The notes below the pieces were generated by a model that was not told where the DNA came from, searched no databases, and worked only from the letters and a program-made list of their open reading frames with translations. Shown piece by piece: positions 1 through 8,963 of a stretch of 64,000 nt of DNA (position 1 is its first letter; each line of letters begins with the position of its first letter). The DNA is from Lautropia dentalis (GTDB lineage Bacteria; Pseudomonadota; Gammaproteobacteria; Burkholderiales; Burkholderiaceae_E), in NCBI RefSeq assembly GCF_003892345.1, contig NZ_RRUE01000002.1, positions 1,656,555 to 1,720,554 of the forward strand, read 5' to 3'. The translations under genes were made by a program, and so were the position numbers.

Positions 1-1
1 C

Positions 2-1477
2 ATCGACAGGGTGCCGATGGTGGTACAGCCGGCCGGCAGCCTGGTGCTCGAATCGCAGCAGGCCAGCAGCATCCGCCGCATCACCCTGGTGGCCACCGGC
101 TCGGTGACGCACTCGTTCAACATGAACCAGCGCTTCATCGAACTGTCCTTCCATCGTGAAGGCAACCGGCTGGTGGCCAGCCTGCCCGCCAACGTGCATG
201 ACACGCCGCCGGGTTACTACATGGTGTTCATCCTGAACGAGGCCGGCACGCCGTCGATCGCGAAGATCGTGCGCGTCAACGTGGCTGGCGAGGTCACGGT
301 GGACCCGGACATCGTGCCCGTCTACCGCTACGTGGCCAACGACGGCACCGGCCGGCGCGTCCGCCTGAGCACCGACGGCACGCTGGGTGGCGAATGGCAG
401 CTCAAGGGCGAGGCCTTCTATGCCTACGCCACCCAGAAGAACAACACGGTGCCGGTCTACCGCTACTCGGCCACCAGCGATGGCAAGGTGCGCTACAAGT
501 TCACCACCGATGGCTCGGGCCGCCTGCCCACGCTGGGCTGGACCCGGGACGGCATTGCCTTCTATGCCTTCAACCAGCAGGGTGAAGGGCGCATTGGCGT
601 GCAGGAGTACAAGCAGGTGGCGGGTGGCTGGTACGTGAACTACGCGCTCACCGGCAACAACCCCGGCGGCGCCTGGGAATTCACCGATGCCACCAGCTTC
701 TACGTGCCCACCAGCCGTGCCCAGGCCCAGCCCGGGGCCGTGCGGGATACCGAGACGCCCACCGTGCCGGCCGGCGTGAACGCCCTGGCACAGGGCCAGG
801 ACACCGTGCAGCTGTCGTGGGGCAAGTCGTCCGATGCGGGTGGCTCGGGCCTGGCCGGTTACCGCGTGCGCCGTGATGGCATGGACATCACGCCGAACCT
901 GCTGACCACCGAAAGCTTCACCGACAAGGGCCTGAAACCGGGCAGTTACTCGTACACGGTGGAAGCCGTCGATGGGGCCGGCAACGCCTCGGCCGTATCG
1001 GCCCGTGTGCAGGTGACGCTGCAGAACGAGCAGGATGCGCGTGATGCGAAACTGGCGGCAGCTGGCCTGGTGCGGGTGTACCGCTATGTGGCCCCCGGCG
1101 GTGATGGCGACCTGCGCTATGTGTACAGCGCCGACGCCTCGGTCAGCGGTGAGTGGACCAGGCAGGAGCTGGCTTTCTACGCCTATGCGAAGGCGGGCCG
1201 CAATACCGTGCCGGTCTATCGCTACCGGGCCCGCGATGCCCAGGGCGTGGCCCGCTACCTGTTCAGCATCAACCCCCAAGTGGGCAATGGCTGGACACGG
1301 GAACACGTGGTGTTCCACGTGCTGCGCTATCCCACCTGGCGCTCGCAGGCGGTGAACGAGTTCTACCGCATCAATGGCGGCTGGTACCTGGGCTATGCCA
1401 CCGGCAACCGTTTCGGCACCTCCGGCAACTGGCATCGCTACGGCCGCGTGTTCTACACACCGACGTTCACCGAGTGA
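2..1477 (+). CDS. C-terminal part of a galactose oxidase-like surface protein with DUF5648 and FN3 domains (5' partial)
   Basis: The reading frame is open to the window edge, so the true start lies upstream. The first ~95 residues match the E-set (DUF1929) domain that ends galactose oxidase/kelch proteins, with the typical GSVTHSFNMNQRF and PPGYYMVFILNEAG segments. Two copies of a DUF5648-type module follow (roughly residues 100-240 and 355-490), each built from VPVYRY / GEW / FYAY units, separated by a fibronectin type III domain (~250-340, with GLAGYRVRRDG). The family is extracellular or surface attached; no anchor is visible at the C-terminus. The catalytic kelch propeller would be upstream, so enzymatic activity cannot be judged here. 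Domain assignment is confident; substrate is unknown. Confidence 0.8.
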   Translation: MDRVPMVVQPAGSLVLESQQASSIRRITLVATGSVTHSFNMNQRFIELSFHREGNRLVASLPANVHDTPPGYYMVFILNEAGTPSIAKIVRVNVAGEVTVDPDIVPVYRYVANDGTGRRVRLSTDGTLGGEWQLKGEAFYAYATQKNNTVPVYRYSATSDGKVRYKFTTDGSGRLPTLGWTRDGIAFYAFNQQGEGRIGVQEYKQVAGGWYVNYALTGNNPGGAWEFTDATSFYVPTSRAQAQPGAVRDTETPTVPAGVNALAQGQDTVQLSWGKSSDAGGSGLAGYRVRRDGMDITPNLLTTESFTDKGLKPGSYSYTVEAVDGAGNASAVSARVQVTLQNEQDARDAKLAAAGLVRVYRYVAPGGDGDLRYVYSADASVSGEWTRQELAFYAYAKAGRNTVPVYRYRARDAQGVARYLFSINPQVGNGWTREHVVFHVLRYPTWRSQAVNEFYRINGGWYLGYATGNRFGTSGNWHRYGRVFYTPTFTE

Positions 1478-1616
1478 CGCCGGTGGTGACGGGGCATGAG
1501 GGGTACGGATGGGCCCCTCATGCCCGCTGCGGGATGTCTGGTCGGTTCCGGATGCATGGTGCCATGCTCCCCGGGCCGTGATGACGCCAGCCTGCAGCAC
1601 ACCCCGGAACGGCACG

Positions 1617-1658
1617 ACGCCCGGCCTCGCCACCTGGAAAAGGGGCATGGCCGGGCGT
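1617..1658. terminator. Stem-loop between convergent genes
   Basis: A perfect 10-bp inverted repeat (ACGCCCGGCC at 1617-1626, GGCCGGGCGT at 1649-1658) lies between the stop of the surface-protein gene and the stop of nhaC. No long T-run follows on either strand, so it is a terminator-like hairpin rather than a textbook intrinsic terminator. Confidence 0.45.
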
Positions 1659-1681
1659 TGCCGCTGGCAGAGTGGGGAGGC

Positions 1682-3145
1682 TCAGACCATGTATTCGCCC
1701 ACGTCGTCGGCGATCTCTTCCATCTCCTCGTCGGGCACCTTCTGCGGGCCTTTCGGGTCCAGCGGGGTGAACCAGCCCAGCGCCGCATAGATCAGCCCGA
1801 TCAGCGGCGACAGCCAGCAGAACACCGCAAAGGGCGCGTAGATGAAGGTACTGATGCCCAGCGTGCTGGTCACGAAGGCGCCACCGTTGTTCCACGGAAT
1901 GAGCGGTGAGACCAGCGTGCCCCAGTCCTCGATGGTGCGCGACAGGATCGAGCGGTCATAGCCCATTTCGGCATACTTGCCCTTCATCAGCCGGCCGGGC
2001 AGCACCAGCGAGGTGTAGATCTCGCCGGCCACCATGCCCACCGTCAGCACCGACAGGGCCGAGGTTGCAACCAGAGAGAAGCGCGAGCTGACGATGGTAT
2101 TGATCTTGAGCAGCAGCGCCCGGAAGGTGCCATAGGCTTCCAGCGCCCCCACGAAGGCCAGCGACAGGAACATCATGCTGATCACCCAGCCCATGTTCAG
2201 GATGCCGCCCTTGGTCAGCAGCTTGTCCACGTATTCCACGCCGGTGTGGGCGGTGTAGCCATTCATCAGGATGCCCGACATCTGGCTGAGGGCGTTGCCC
2301 TGGTAGAACACGGCGATCAGCGCGCCCAGAAATACGCCCGTGCACAGGGTACCCATCACCGAGTAGTTGCGAAAGCCCATGTAGATCACCACCACCGGCG
2401 GAATCAGCGTGATCCAGCCCAGCTGGAAGCTGGCCTGCACGGTGCTCTGCAGCGACTCGCGCAGCTGCAGGCTTTCGGGGTCACCATCGGCGTAGTTCCA
2501 GCCCACCAGTGTGTAGATGATTAGCGTCAGCGCGTAGGCCGGAATGGTGTTGGAGAGCATCGAGCGGATGTGGCTCCACAGGTCGGTCTCCACCACGGCC
2601 GGTGTCAGGTTGGTGGTGTCCGAGAGTGGTGACATCTTGTCGCCGAAGAATGCCCCCGACACCACGGCGCCGGCCGTCCAGTATTCCGGCACGCCCAGGG
2701 CCTGGCCGATCCCCATGATGGCCAGACCGACCGTCCCCACCGTTCCCCAGGAGGTTCCGGTGGCCAGCGACACCACCGTGGCCAGAATGCAGGCGGCGGG
2801 CAGGAAGATCCGCGGGCTCATGATGCCCAGGCCGGCATCCAGGATGGTGGGCACCGTGCCGGAGGCAATCCAGCTGGCAATCACCATGCCCACGCACATG
2901 ATGATGATCATGGTGGGCAGGGCCACCTTCATCACCCGGTACATGTTGTGTTCCATGTCGATCCATTTGCGGCCCTTGAGCGACATGAAGGCCCCGGTGA
3001 TGCAGATGCCGATCACCAGCGGGATGTGGGGCGTGTAATCGCTGAAGATGAAGAACTGCACCATCAGGATGATGGTGGTCAGCATCAGCGGCGCGATCTC
3101 GAACCAGAACGGGTAGCTTTCCCGGTTGCGCAGGGAGGCGAGCAT
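1682..3145 (-). CDS. nhaC: NhaC-family Na+/H+ antiporter
   Basis: A 487-aa polytopic membrane protein with about 11-12 hydrophobic segments. The NhaC signature region is clear: GTSWGTVGTVGLAIMG and then GAFFGDKMSPLSDTTNL near residues 150-185, where acidic and polar residues form the ion path. The family exchanges external H+ for internal Na+ (some members are lactate/malate coupled) across the inner membrane. The ATG at 3145 is preceded by AGGAGA at good spacing. Length is usual for NhaC. It stands alone; the next minus-strand gene upstream ends about 295 bp away. Confidence 0.9.
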   Translation of the reverse strand: MLASLRNRESYPFWFEIAPLMLTTIILMVQFFIFSDYTPHIPLVIGICITGAFMSLKGRKWIDMEHNMYRVMKVALPTMIIIMCVGMVIASWIASGTVPTILDAGLGIMSPRIFLPAACILATVVSLATGTSWGTVGTVGLAIMGIGQALGVPEYWTAGAVVSGAFFGDKMSPLSDTTNLTPAVVETDLWSHIRSMLSNTIPAYALTLIIYTLVGWNYADGDPESLQLRESLQSTVQASFQLGWITLIPPVVVIYMGFRNYSVMGTLCTGVFLGALIAVFYQGNALSQMSGILMNGYTAHTGVEYVDKLLTKGGILNMGWVISMMFLSLAFVGALEAYGTFRALLLKINTIVSSRFSLVATSALSVLTVGMVAGEIYTSLVLPGRLMKGKYAEMGYDRSILSRTIEDWGTLVSPLIPWNNGGAFVTSTLGISTFIYAPFAVFCWLSPLIGLIYAALGWFTPLDPKGPQKVPDEEMEEIADDVGEYMV

Positions 3146-3439
3146 GGATGTCTCCTGAAGGAGGGCTTGGCGCTCCCTCCGGAGACATGGCTGTCATGGG
3201 CAGACAGCGCAGCCTTCACGCGCAGGGCGGGACAGGGGGCTGCATGCCTGCACATAACTTCCCGGAAGAGAGGCGCCGACCTCTCGGTTTTGCAAGGCTT
3301 TGTCCCTTCATTCTTCGCCTTTGCCGGTGAATGTGCAAGTTATGGTGTACTGTGATTGCGGACAGGGCCTGCAGGTTCGGCTGTATGCCTGGTGCAGCCT
3401 GCAGCCCAGTGGGGCCTGATGTTCCGGCCAGGTGCGGCG

Positions 3440-4681
3440 TCAGTTCGAAGCGCTGTCCGGGCCGGGCGCTCTGTCCGGGCGCTGCCCGTTGTCCGTCGGG
3501 TGCCCCAGCCCCACCCAGATCGCCACCATCGCCAGCAGCACGCCCGAGACCGCATAGGGCAGGCCCGGCGTGAGCTGCAGCAGCATCGCGCCGGCCAGCG
3601 GTCCGAGTACCGTGCCCAGTCCCTGTGCGGCTCCCACCGCGCCTGCTGCGGCGCCCTGTTCATTGGGCTGCACCGAATTGGCGGCCAGTGCCGAGAAGGC
3701 CGGGAACACGAAGCCCATGCCGGATGCCGCCACGAAGTAGCTGGCCATCAGCATCCAGCTCTGTGTGACCAGCATGACCGACACGAAGCCCAGACCAGCC
3801 ACGCCCATGCCGATGCGGATCATGGGGATGGGCCTGAGTGTCAGCCTGCGCACCACCAGCTGGCTCAGGATCAGCGCAATGCCGACCATGCCCAGCGCAT
3901 TGCCGGCGGTTCGGGCGCCAGCCTCCGGGCTCATGCCCAGCTGGTCGATCACGAAAAATCCCACGGCGATCTGGCTGGCCGATACGGTGAACAGGGCCGT
4001 GAAGGCCGTGAGCATGGGGCGGCGCAGACGTGGGTCGGTCAGCAGGCTGCGGCCTCCCCGGCGTCCGCCGGCCGGCGGCGGTGCATCGGGCAGGTACTTC
4101 CACAGCGCGACCAGCCCCAGCAGGGGCAGCAGCGTGGTGAGATAGAGTGGGGCTTCCAGTCCGAACCAGGCCAGCTGGCCAGCCAGTGCCGGTCCCAGCA
4201 CCAGGCCCACGCCGTTGGCCATGCCGAGCGAGGCCAAGGCGTTCACGCGGCGCTCGGGCGGCAGGTTGTCGGCGATCAGTGCCTGGCTGGCCGTGGGGGC
4301 GGCGGCGTAGAAACCGCCCACTGCGCCCCGTGTGGCCACCAGTCCGGCAAAGACCAGCCAGCTGGCCATGGGTACGTGCATGGCTGCGATCAGCCCGATA
4401 CCCATGCCCAGGTAACTGATGAAAAAGCCTGCAAACCCGGTCACCAGGATGCGCCGGCGACCGTGCTGGTCGCTGAGCCGCCCCCAGATGGGGGCAGCCA
4501 CCATCCACAGAAGGCCCCCTGCCGTCACCGCCAGACCGGCCTGCCAGGGCAGCAGCCCCAGATGCCGCGACAGCGGGCCGATGACGGCCACGAAGGCCAT
4601 CATTGCCATGGTGCCGCACATGTAGGCAAACAGGAGGGGGCGCAGGGAGAAGCTGGGGGCAGAGGCGCTGGACGTATTCAT
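3440..4681 (-). CDS. MFS transporter, TetA/multidrug type
   Basis: A 413-aa protein with 12 predicted membrane helices. The MFS loop motif between helices 2 and 3 is present as GRLSDQHGRRR (~residues 67-77), and motif C-like GxxxGPxxxG appears as GLVLGPALAG in helix 5, the mark of drug:H+ antiporters. It probably exports a small molecule across the inner membrane; the substrate cannot be told. The start lies 8 bp beyond the stop of the glutathione S-transferase gene on the same strand, so the two are likely cotranscribed, which fits a detoxification role. Confidence 0.85.
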   Translation of the reverse strand: MNTSSASAPSFSLRPLLFAYMCGTMAMMAFVAVIGPLSRHLGLLPWQAGLAVTAGGLLWMVAAPIWGRLSDQHGRRRILVTGFAGFFISYLGMGIGLIAAMHVPMASWLVFAGLVATRGAVGGFYAAAPTASQALIADNLPPERRVNALASLGMANGVGLVLGPALAGQLAWFGLEAPLYLTTLLPLLGLVALWKYLPDAPPPAGGRRGGRSLLTDPRLRRPMLTAFTALFTVSASQIAVGFFVIDQLGMSPEAGARTAGNALGMVGIALILSQLVVRRLTLRPIPMIRIGMGVAGLGFVSVMLVTQSWMLMASYFVAASGMGFVFPAFSALAANSVQPNEQGAAAGAVGAAQGLGTVLGPLAGAMLLQLTPGLPYAVSGVLLAMVAIWVGLGHPTDNGQRPDRAPGPDSASN

Positions 4682-4689
4682 CCTGCGGA

Positions 4690-5346
4690 TTATGCCCCCA
4701 TCTGCTGCGCCAGCACCTCGTCGAGCTGCATCGCACGGGCGAACGAGGGCAGGGCCATGAAGCGCTCCATGTAGGGCACCAGCACCGGATCATCGGCGGG
4801 CAGCACCGGCTGAAACTTCGTGAACCGTGCCAGCAGCATGGCGTAATAGAGGTCCAGAATCGTCAGCTGGTTGCCCACCATGTATTCGCGGTCTTTCAGG
4901 TGCGCGCGCAGTGTGTTGAAGGCCGTGTCGAAATCGCCGTAGCCGATCCCCTTGCGGCGGGCCTCGCTGGATGGCACCTCGGCTACGCGGTCAAAAATGG
5001 CGTACTCCAGATGCAGCGAGAAGCACATCCAGCGGTAGAACTCGCCGCGTTCCGGCGAACCGGCGGCCGGAGTCAGGTGTTTTTCCGGGAACTGCTCGGC
5101 GAGCCAGACGCCGATGGCCAGCGTCTCGGTCAGTACCGTGTCGCCTGCCTTCAGGGCCGGCAGCTTGCCCATCGGGTTGATGGCCAGAAATTCTGCCGAA
5201 CGGGTGGTCAGCGTTCCGGCTGGCACCTGCGGGTCGGCGTAGGCAACGGGCACGACGTCATAGGTGGCACCGCATTCCTCCAGCACCCAGCGGATCCACT
5301 TGCCGCGGGACTGGGGGTTGGTATAGAACGTGTACGGGGCAGACAT
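4690..5346 (-). CDS. Glutathione S-transferase family protein
   Basis: A 218-aa protein. The N-terminal thioredoxin-like domain reads YTFYTNPQSRGKWIRWVLEE, with the Pro-Gln-Ser-Arg-Gly segment that places the catalytic Ser/Cys region, and NPMGKLPAL with the cis-Pro at ~residue 58. The C-terminal half is the all-helical GST domain with a conserved NQLTILDLYYA segment (N-capping box and hydrophobic staple). I chose the ATG at 5346 because AGGAG precedes it and the family sequence starts there; the frame stays open for another 93 codons upstream, but that stretch lies over the CRISPR-like repeats and is not coding-like. Likely cotranscribed with the MFS gene. Confidence 0.88.
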   Translation of the reverse strand: MSAPYTFYTNPQSRGKWIRWVLEECGATYDVVPVAYADPQVPAGTLTTRSAEFLAINPMGKLPALKAGDTVLTETLAIGVWLAEQFPEKHLTPAAGSPERGEFYRWMCFSLHLEYAIFDRVAEVPSSEARRKGIGYGDFDTAFNTLRAHLKDREYMVGNQLTILDLYYAMLLARFTKFQPVLPADDPVLVPYMERFMALPSFARAMQLDEVLAQQMGA

Positions 5347-5477
5347 GGCAGCACTCCTGTGGTGGTTGCGTGAAACGGGATGCGGAGAACTGTACGCTGC
5401 ACCACTGACAGTTTCTGTCAGCAGCGTGTCCGGGCGGAGGCTGTGCCGTCGCAGGCTGCATGCTGGGTCATGCGCAA

Positions 5478-5688
5478 CCGTTTTCCGTGTGCACGGGGCG
5501 AACAGGTGCGCGCCACGTCGTACGAAGTCACCATTAACCCGTTTTCCGTGTGCATGGGGCGAACAGCCTGACTGGCTGTTCATGGGCCGTCGGGCAAGCC
5601 GGTTCTCCGTGCATGCGGTCCGCACAGGGTAGTTGATTGTGTCGCCCGGCTCCTCGATGCTGGTTTCCCGGACATGCGGTCCGCACAG
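5478..5688 (+). CRISPR. Small degenerate CRISPR-like array: four 28-nt repeats, three 33-nt spacers
   Basis: Repeats occupy 5478-5505, 5539-5566, 5600-5627 and 5661-5688, an exact 61-nt period three times over. Repeats 1 and 2 differ at one of 28 positions. Repeats 3 and 4 agree with each other at 21 of the last 25 positions and are more diverged from 1 and 2. Each has the form GTTTTCC-palindrome-GNNCGAACAG (in repeat 1 the palindrome is CCGTGTGCACGG), which resembles type I-E repeats. The three 33-nt spacers are unrelated to each other by eye. 28+33 nt matches type I-E/I-F architecture. No cas gene occurs in the 64 kb, so this is an orphan or relict array; orientation with conserved repeats first suggests a leader on the left. 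Confidence 0.6.
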
Positions 5689-5714
5689 ACAGATGGATCA
5701 GGCCATGCCCCGTG

Positions 5715-6776
5715 TCAGTCCCGGTCGTGGAACTGGTCCAGACGGATGCCGGTGGCCTGCAGCCACGCTGCCTCCAGCTGCCGGCGCGGCCTGGGACACG
5801 GATCCCCCAGCCATGCGTGCCGGATCCGGTCGGTACGGAAATGCCGGAAATCGGCCCGCAGGGTGCACCAGGCGGCCAGCAGGCGTGTTGACTGGAGGTA
5901 GCCCAGTGCAACCGGCCAGATCGTGCGTCGCGTGTCCTGTCCCTGGGCATCGGCATAGTCCATCTGCAGCTGGCGGTTCTCGCGCAGCGCCTGCCGTATC
6001 AGGGGCAGGATGATTTCCTCGTGGCTTTCCCATGCTGTGCGGGCTGGCGACCGTACGTTTCCGCAAGGCGCGGGTGACGTATCGGCTACGGTAGCGGATG
6101 CGGGCGCAGCAGGGACGGGGACCGGGATAGCGCACGAAACAGAGGCAGCGACGGAGACCGGAGCACAAGCCGGGACGGGGACGGATGCAGGTGCAGGGAC
6201 AGAGTCAGACGCAAGAGTAGAGGCAGGTGCAGGGACAGAATCAGGCGCAGGGGTGGAGGCAGATGCAGGGGCAGAACAAGGGACAGGGACGGATGCGGCA
6301 GCAGACGCAGAGGCTGCGTCAGGGGCCAGGGCAGTGTCAGAGGCAGAAGCAGCATCAGGGACAGAGGCAGAGGGCTCGCCGGACACGCGGCCACGGACCG
6401 GATACAGTGCCTGATCTTCCATCATTGGCACCAGCTGTGCCGGCAGGACGGCCTCCACCTTGGCCAGTACCGAGCGGGCACTGGCGACCAGTGCCGGGTC
6501 CGGCTGCTGCACCACCCAGCGCAGTCCGAGCACCAGCGCCTCGATCTCGCCTTCGGCGAACATCAGTGGGGGCAGGGTGGGGGCGCCCTTTTTCAGCACA
6601 TAGCCCACGCCTGCCTCGCCGCGGATATCGGCCCCCTGGGCGCGCAGCAGATCGATGTCGCGATACAGCGTGCGCAGGCTCACGCCCAGCGCCTGCGCCA
6701 GCTCGTGGGCCTGCCGGGGCCGCCGGCCGGTTCGCAGCTGCTGCATCAGGGCCAGCAGGCGTTCGGTGCGGGACAT
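5715..6776 (-). CDS. YafY-type HTH/WYL transcriptional regulator with a low-complexity insert
   Basis: A 353-aa regulator. Residues 1-60 form the DeoR/HTH_11-like winged helix (RLLALMQQLR...QALGVSLRTLYRDIDLLRAQGADI), followed by the linker typical of YafY proteins (GVGYVLKKG, PLMFAEGEIEALVLGLRWV). The C-terminal ~100 residues are a WYL-like ligand-binding domain (QLQMDYADAQGQDTRRTIWPVALGYL, WCTLRADFRHFRTDRI). Between them (~135-238) lies an Ala/Ser/Pro/Val-rich segment encoded by imperfect tandem repeats; family members usually lack it and are ~230-240 aa. Regulated genes are unknown; the neighbouring array and GST-MFS pair are candidates only by position. Confidence 0.85.
   Translation of the reverse strand: MSRTERLLALMQQLRTGRRPRQAHELAQALGVSLRTLYRDIDLLRAQGADIRGEAGVGYVLKKGAPTLPPLMFAEGEIEALVLGLRWVVQQPDPALVASARSVLAKVEAVLPAQLVPMMEDQALYPVRGRVSGEPSASVPDAASASDTALAPDAASASAAASVPVPCSAPASASTPAPDSVPAPASTLASDSVPAPASVPVPACAPVSVAASVSCAIPVPVPAAPASATVADTSPAPCGNVRSPARTAWESHEEIILPLIRQALRENRQLQMDYADAQGQDTRRTIWPVALGYLQSTRLLAAWCTLRADFRHFRTDRIRHAWLGDPCPRPRRQLEAAWLQATGIRLDQFHDRD
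6062..6371. repeat. Imperfect GC-rich tandem repeats inside the WYL regulator gene
   Basis: About 310 bp made of loosely repeated 6- and 18-nt units of the type gcaggtgcagggacagag (plus strand). They encode PAPASVPVPA-like low-complexity sequence between the DNA-binding and WYL domains. Units are multiples of three so the frame is kept. Confidence 0.6.
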
Positions 6777-6876
6777 GGCGGTTCAGGCGGCAGGGACCAT
6801 GCCGAGGCGGCATTTCATGAACCGGTGGGGCCTGCATACCCTTCGGGGTGTGACGGACCGGTTGGCGCGGGTCGGC

Positions 6877-8718
6877 TCAGTCGTCTCCATACGCCCATTC
6901 TTCCTTCTCGCCGCGCAGCAGCGCCTCGATGGCCTGGCGGGTTTCCTCGCGCGTGGCCAGCACCCGTTCCACCATCGCGTCGTTGCGGTAGGTGCCCAGC
7001 GACGGGTCGTACAGCCGGGCCTGTTCGATCATGCCGTGACGGTCGTGCCGGTAGAACAGTTTGCCCACCTCTTCGGCCGTCTCATGCGGCATGCCCAGCT
7101 TCTCCAGCGAACGCTTGCCCATCCGCAGCGCCGCATCGAAGGTCTCGCGGACGATCTCGTCGGCTCCCGCACTGTACATGTCGAAGGTGTGCAGCCGGTC
7201 GAAGGAACGGGCCACGATCTGGATGTCGAGATTGACCTCCCGTGCGAAGCGCACGATGGAGAGCGCTGCCTTTCTGTCATCCACCGCCACCACCAGCAGG
7301 CAGGCTTTTTCGATGCCGGCCGTCAGCAGCAGTTCCGGGCGTGTGGCGTCGCCGAAGTGGGTCTTGGTTCCGTAGCGGGTCACGCCTTCCACGGCCTCCG
7401 GGTCCAGGTCGATCACGGTGGAGGTGTGGCCGCACATCTGCAGCATCGTGTTGATGATCTGCCCCATCCGGCCCATGCCGATCACCAGAATGGGGTGCTG
7501 TTCCTCGATGGGATCGGCCTCGCGTGGTTCGGCTGCGGCCGGTTTGCCGAAGCGCTGGTACAGGATCAGCAGCAGTGGTGTGATGGCCATCGACAGCACC
7601 ACGATGGCCGTCATGTTGGCATTGGTGCGGGCATCGATCACACCGGCACTGGCCGCTGCCGAATACAGCACGAATGCAAACTCGCCACCCTGGGCCATCA
7701 GGAGTGCACGGTCCATGGCATCGGCGTGGCTGCTGCGGGCCAGACGGGCCACGCCGTAGACGCACAGCGCCTTCACCACCATCAGCGCCACCACGCCGGC
7801 CAGGATCACCCCCCAGCTTTCGGCCACCACCTTCAGGTCCAGCGCCATGCCCACGCCGAGGAAGAAGAGCCCCAGCAGCAGTCCGCGGAACGGCTCGATG
7901 TCGGCTTCCAGCTGGTGCCGGAAGCTGGATTCGGACAGCAGCACCCCGGCCACGAAGGCACCCATGGCCATCGACAGCCCACCCATCTCCATCAGCAGCC
8001 CCGCGCCCAGTACCACCAGCAGCGCCGCGGCCGTCATCACCTCACGGGCCTTGCTGGCTGCCAGTACCCGGAAAAGCGGGTTCAGCAGCCACAGACCAGC
8101 CGCCACCAGCGCACCCAGGCTGCCCAGCGCCACGCCGATGCTCTTCCAGACCGAAGACCCATGCGCCGCCGCCTCATCGGCCCCCGGCACCGTCGGCGCC
8201 AGGAACGACACGATGGCCAGCAGCGGCACGATCAGCAGATCCTCGAACAGCAGGATCGACACGATCTGCTGCCCACGTCGCGAGGCCAGCTCCTGCCGCT
8301 CGCCCAGCACCTGCATCACGATGGCCGTCGAGGTCAGCACGAAGCCCGTGGCGCAGACGAATGCCACTTGCCAGGGTGCCCCGAAGGCCATGCCCACGAA
8401 GGTCAGCAGGATCGAGCAGATCACCACCTGCATGCTGCCCAGTCCGAAGATCTGCCGCCGCAGCCCCCAGAGGTGCGAGGGCTTCATTTCCAGCCCGATC
8501 ACGAACAGGAACATCACCACCCCGAACTCGGCTATGTGGATGATCGAATGGGAGTCCGTGACCAGCCCCAGCCCGTAGGGCCCGATGGCCAGCCCGGCTG
8601 CCAGATAGCCCAGTACCGAGCCCAGCCCCAGCCGCTTGAAGAGCGGAACGGCCACCACTGCGGCCCCCAGCAGGGAAACGACCTGGATCAGGTCGGACGA
8701 AGAAGCTTCAGCAGCCAT
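6877..8718 (-). CDS. KefB/KefC-type K+/H+ antiporter
   Basis: A 613-aa monovalent cation:proton antiporter-2 protein. Residues ~10-385 are the CPA2 membrane domain with about 12 helices, including GYLAAGLAIGPYGLG and FLFVIGLEMKPSHLW, close to the Kef consensus. From ~residue 410 (HPILVIGMGRMGQIINTML) there is a TrkA-N Rossmann domain with a GxGxxG nucleotide-binding motif. It would extrude K+ in exchange for H+ during electrophile or pH stress; in E. coli Kef systems glutathione adducts gate the channel. No kefF/kefG ancillary gene lies next to it. Length matches KefB/KefC (600-620 aa). Confidence 0.88.
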   Translation of the reverse strand: MAAEASSSDLIQVVSLLGAAVVAVPLFKRLGLGSVLGYLAAGLAIGPYGLGLVTDSHSIIHIAEFGVVMFLFVIGLEMKPSHLWGLRRQIFGLGSMQVVICSILLTFVGMAFGAPWQVAFVCATGFVLTSTAIVMQVLGERQELASRRGQQIVSILLFEDLLIVPLLAIVSFLAPTVPGADEAAAHGSSVWKSIGVALGSLGALVAAGLWLLNPLFRVLAASKAREVMTAAALLVVLGAGLLMEMGGLSMAMGAFVAGVLLSESSFRHQLEADIEPFRGLLLGLFFLGVGMALDLKVVAESWGVILAGVVALMVVKALCVYGVARLARSSHADAMDRALLMAQGGEFAFVLYSAAASAGVIDARTNANMTAIVVLSMAITPLLLILYQRFGKPAAAEPREADPIEEQHPILVIGMGRMGQIINTMLQMCGHTSTVIDLDPEAVEGVTRYGTKTHFGDATRPELLLTAGIEKACLLVVAVDDRKAALSIVRFAREVNLDIQIVARSFDRLHTFDMYSAGADEIVRETFDAALRMGKRSLEKLGMPHETAEEVGKLFYRHDRHGMIEQARLYDPSLGTYRNDAMVERVLATREETRQAIEALLRGEKEEWAYGDD

Positions 8719-8737
8719 GAGAGATGCAGTCCTGCGT

Positions 8738-8767
8738 AAAAAGAAAGGGCACCCGAAGCGGATGCCC
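8738..8767 (-). terminator. Intrinsic terminator, minus strand
   Basis: On the minus strand a GGGCATCC stem pairs with GGGTGCCC around a short gcttc loop and is followed at once by TTTCTTTTT. It lies downstream of the Rpn-type nuclease gene and just upstream of the kef start, so it probably ends the nuclease transcript. Confidence 0.7.
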
Positions 8768-8963
8768 GTTGAGGGAGGGGGCCGGTGGCATGGTTCGTGC
8801 GTTGTACGGACGCCGCGGGATCATGTCCGGCGTGCCCGGGCATGGCGCGCGCAAGTTCTCCGGTGCGGGTCTGTACGGCCCGGCCATGATTTGCCCGGCA
8901 CGGGTCACCGGTTCGGGATGGCGTGATGGTAACGCCTGTCGTGCCGGTGGCGAAGGTGGGGCG

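Noticed and set aside
5417..5444. Possible fifth CRISPR-like repeat one period to the left
   Set aside because: Only about 10 of 25 positions match, no better than expected for GC-rich DNA.
6655..8739. Long plus-strand open frame opposite the kef gene
   Set aside because: No domain, low-complexity translation, no ribosome binding site; the Kef protein on the minus strand explains the region.
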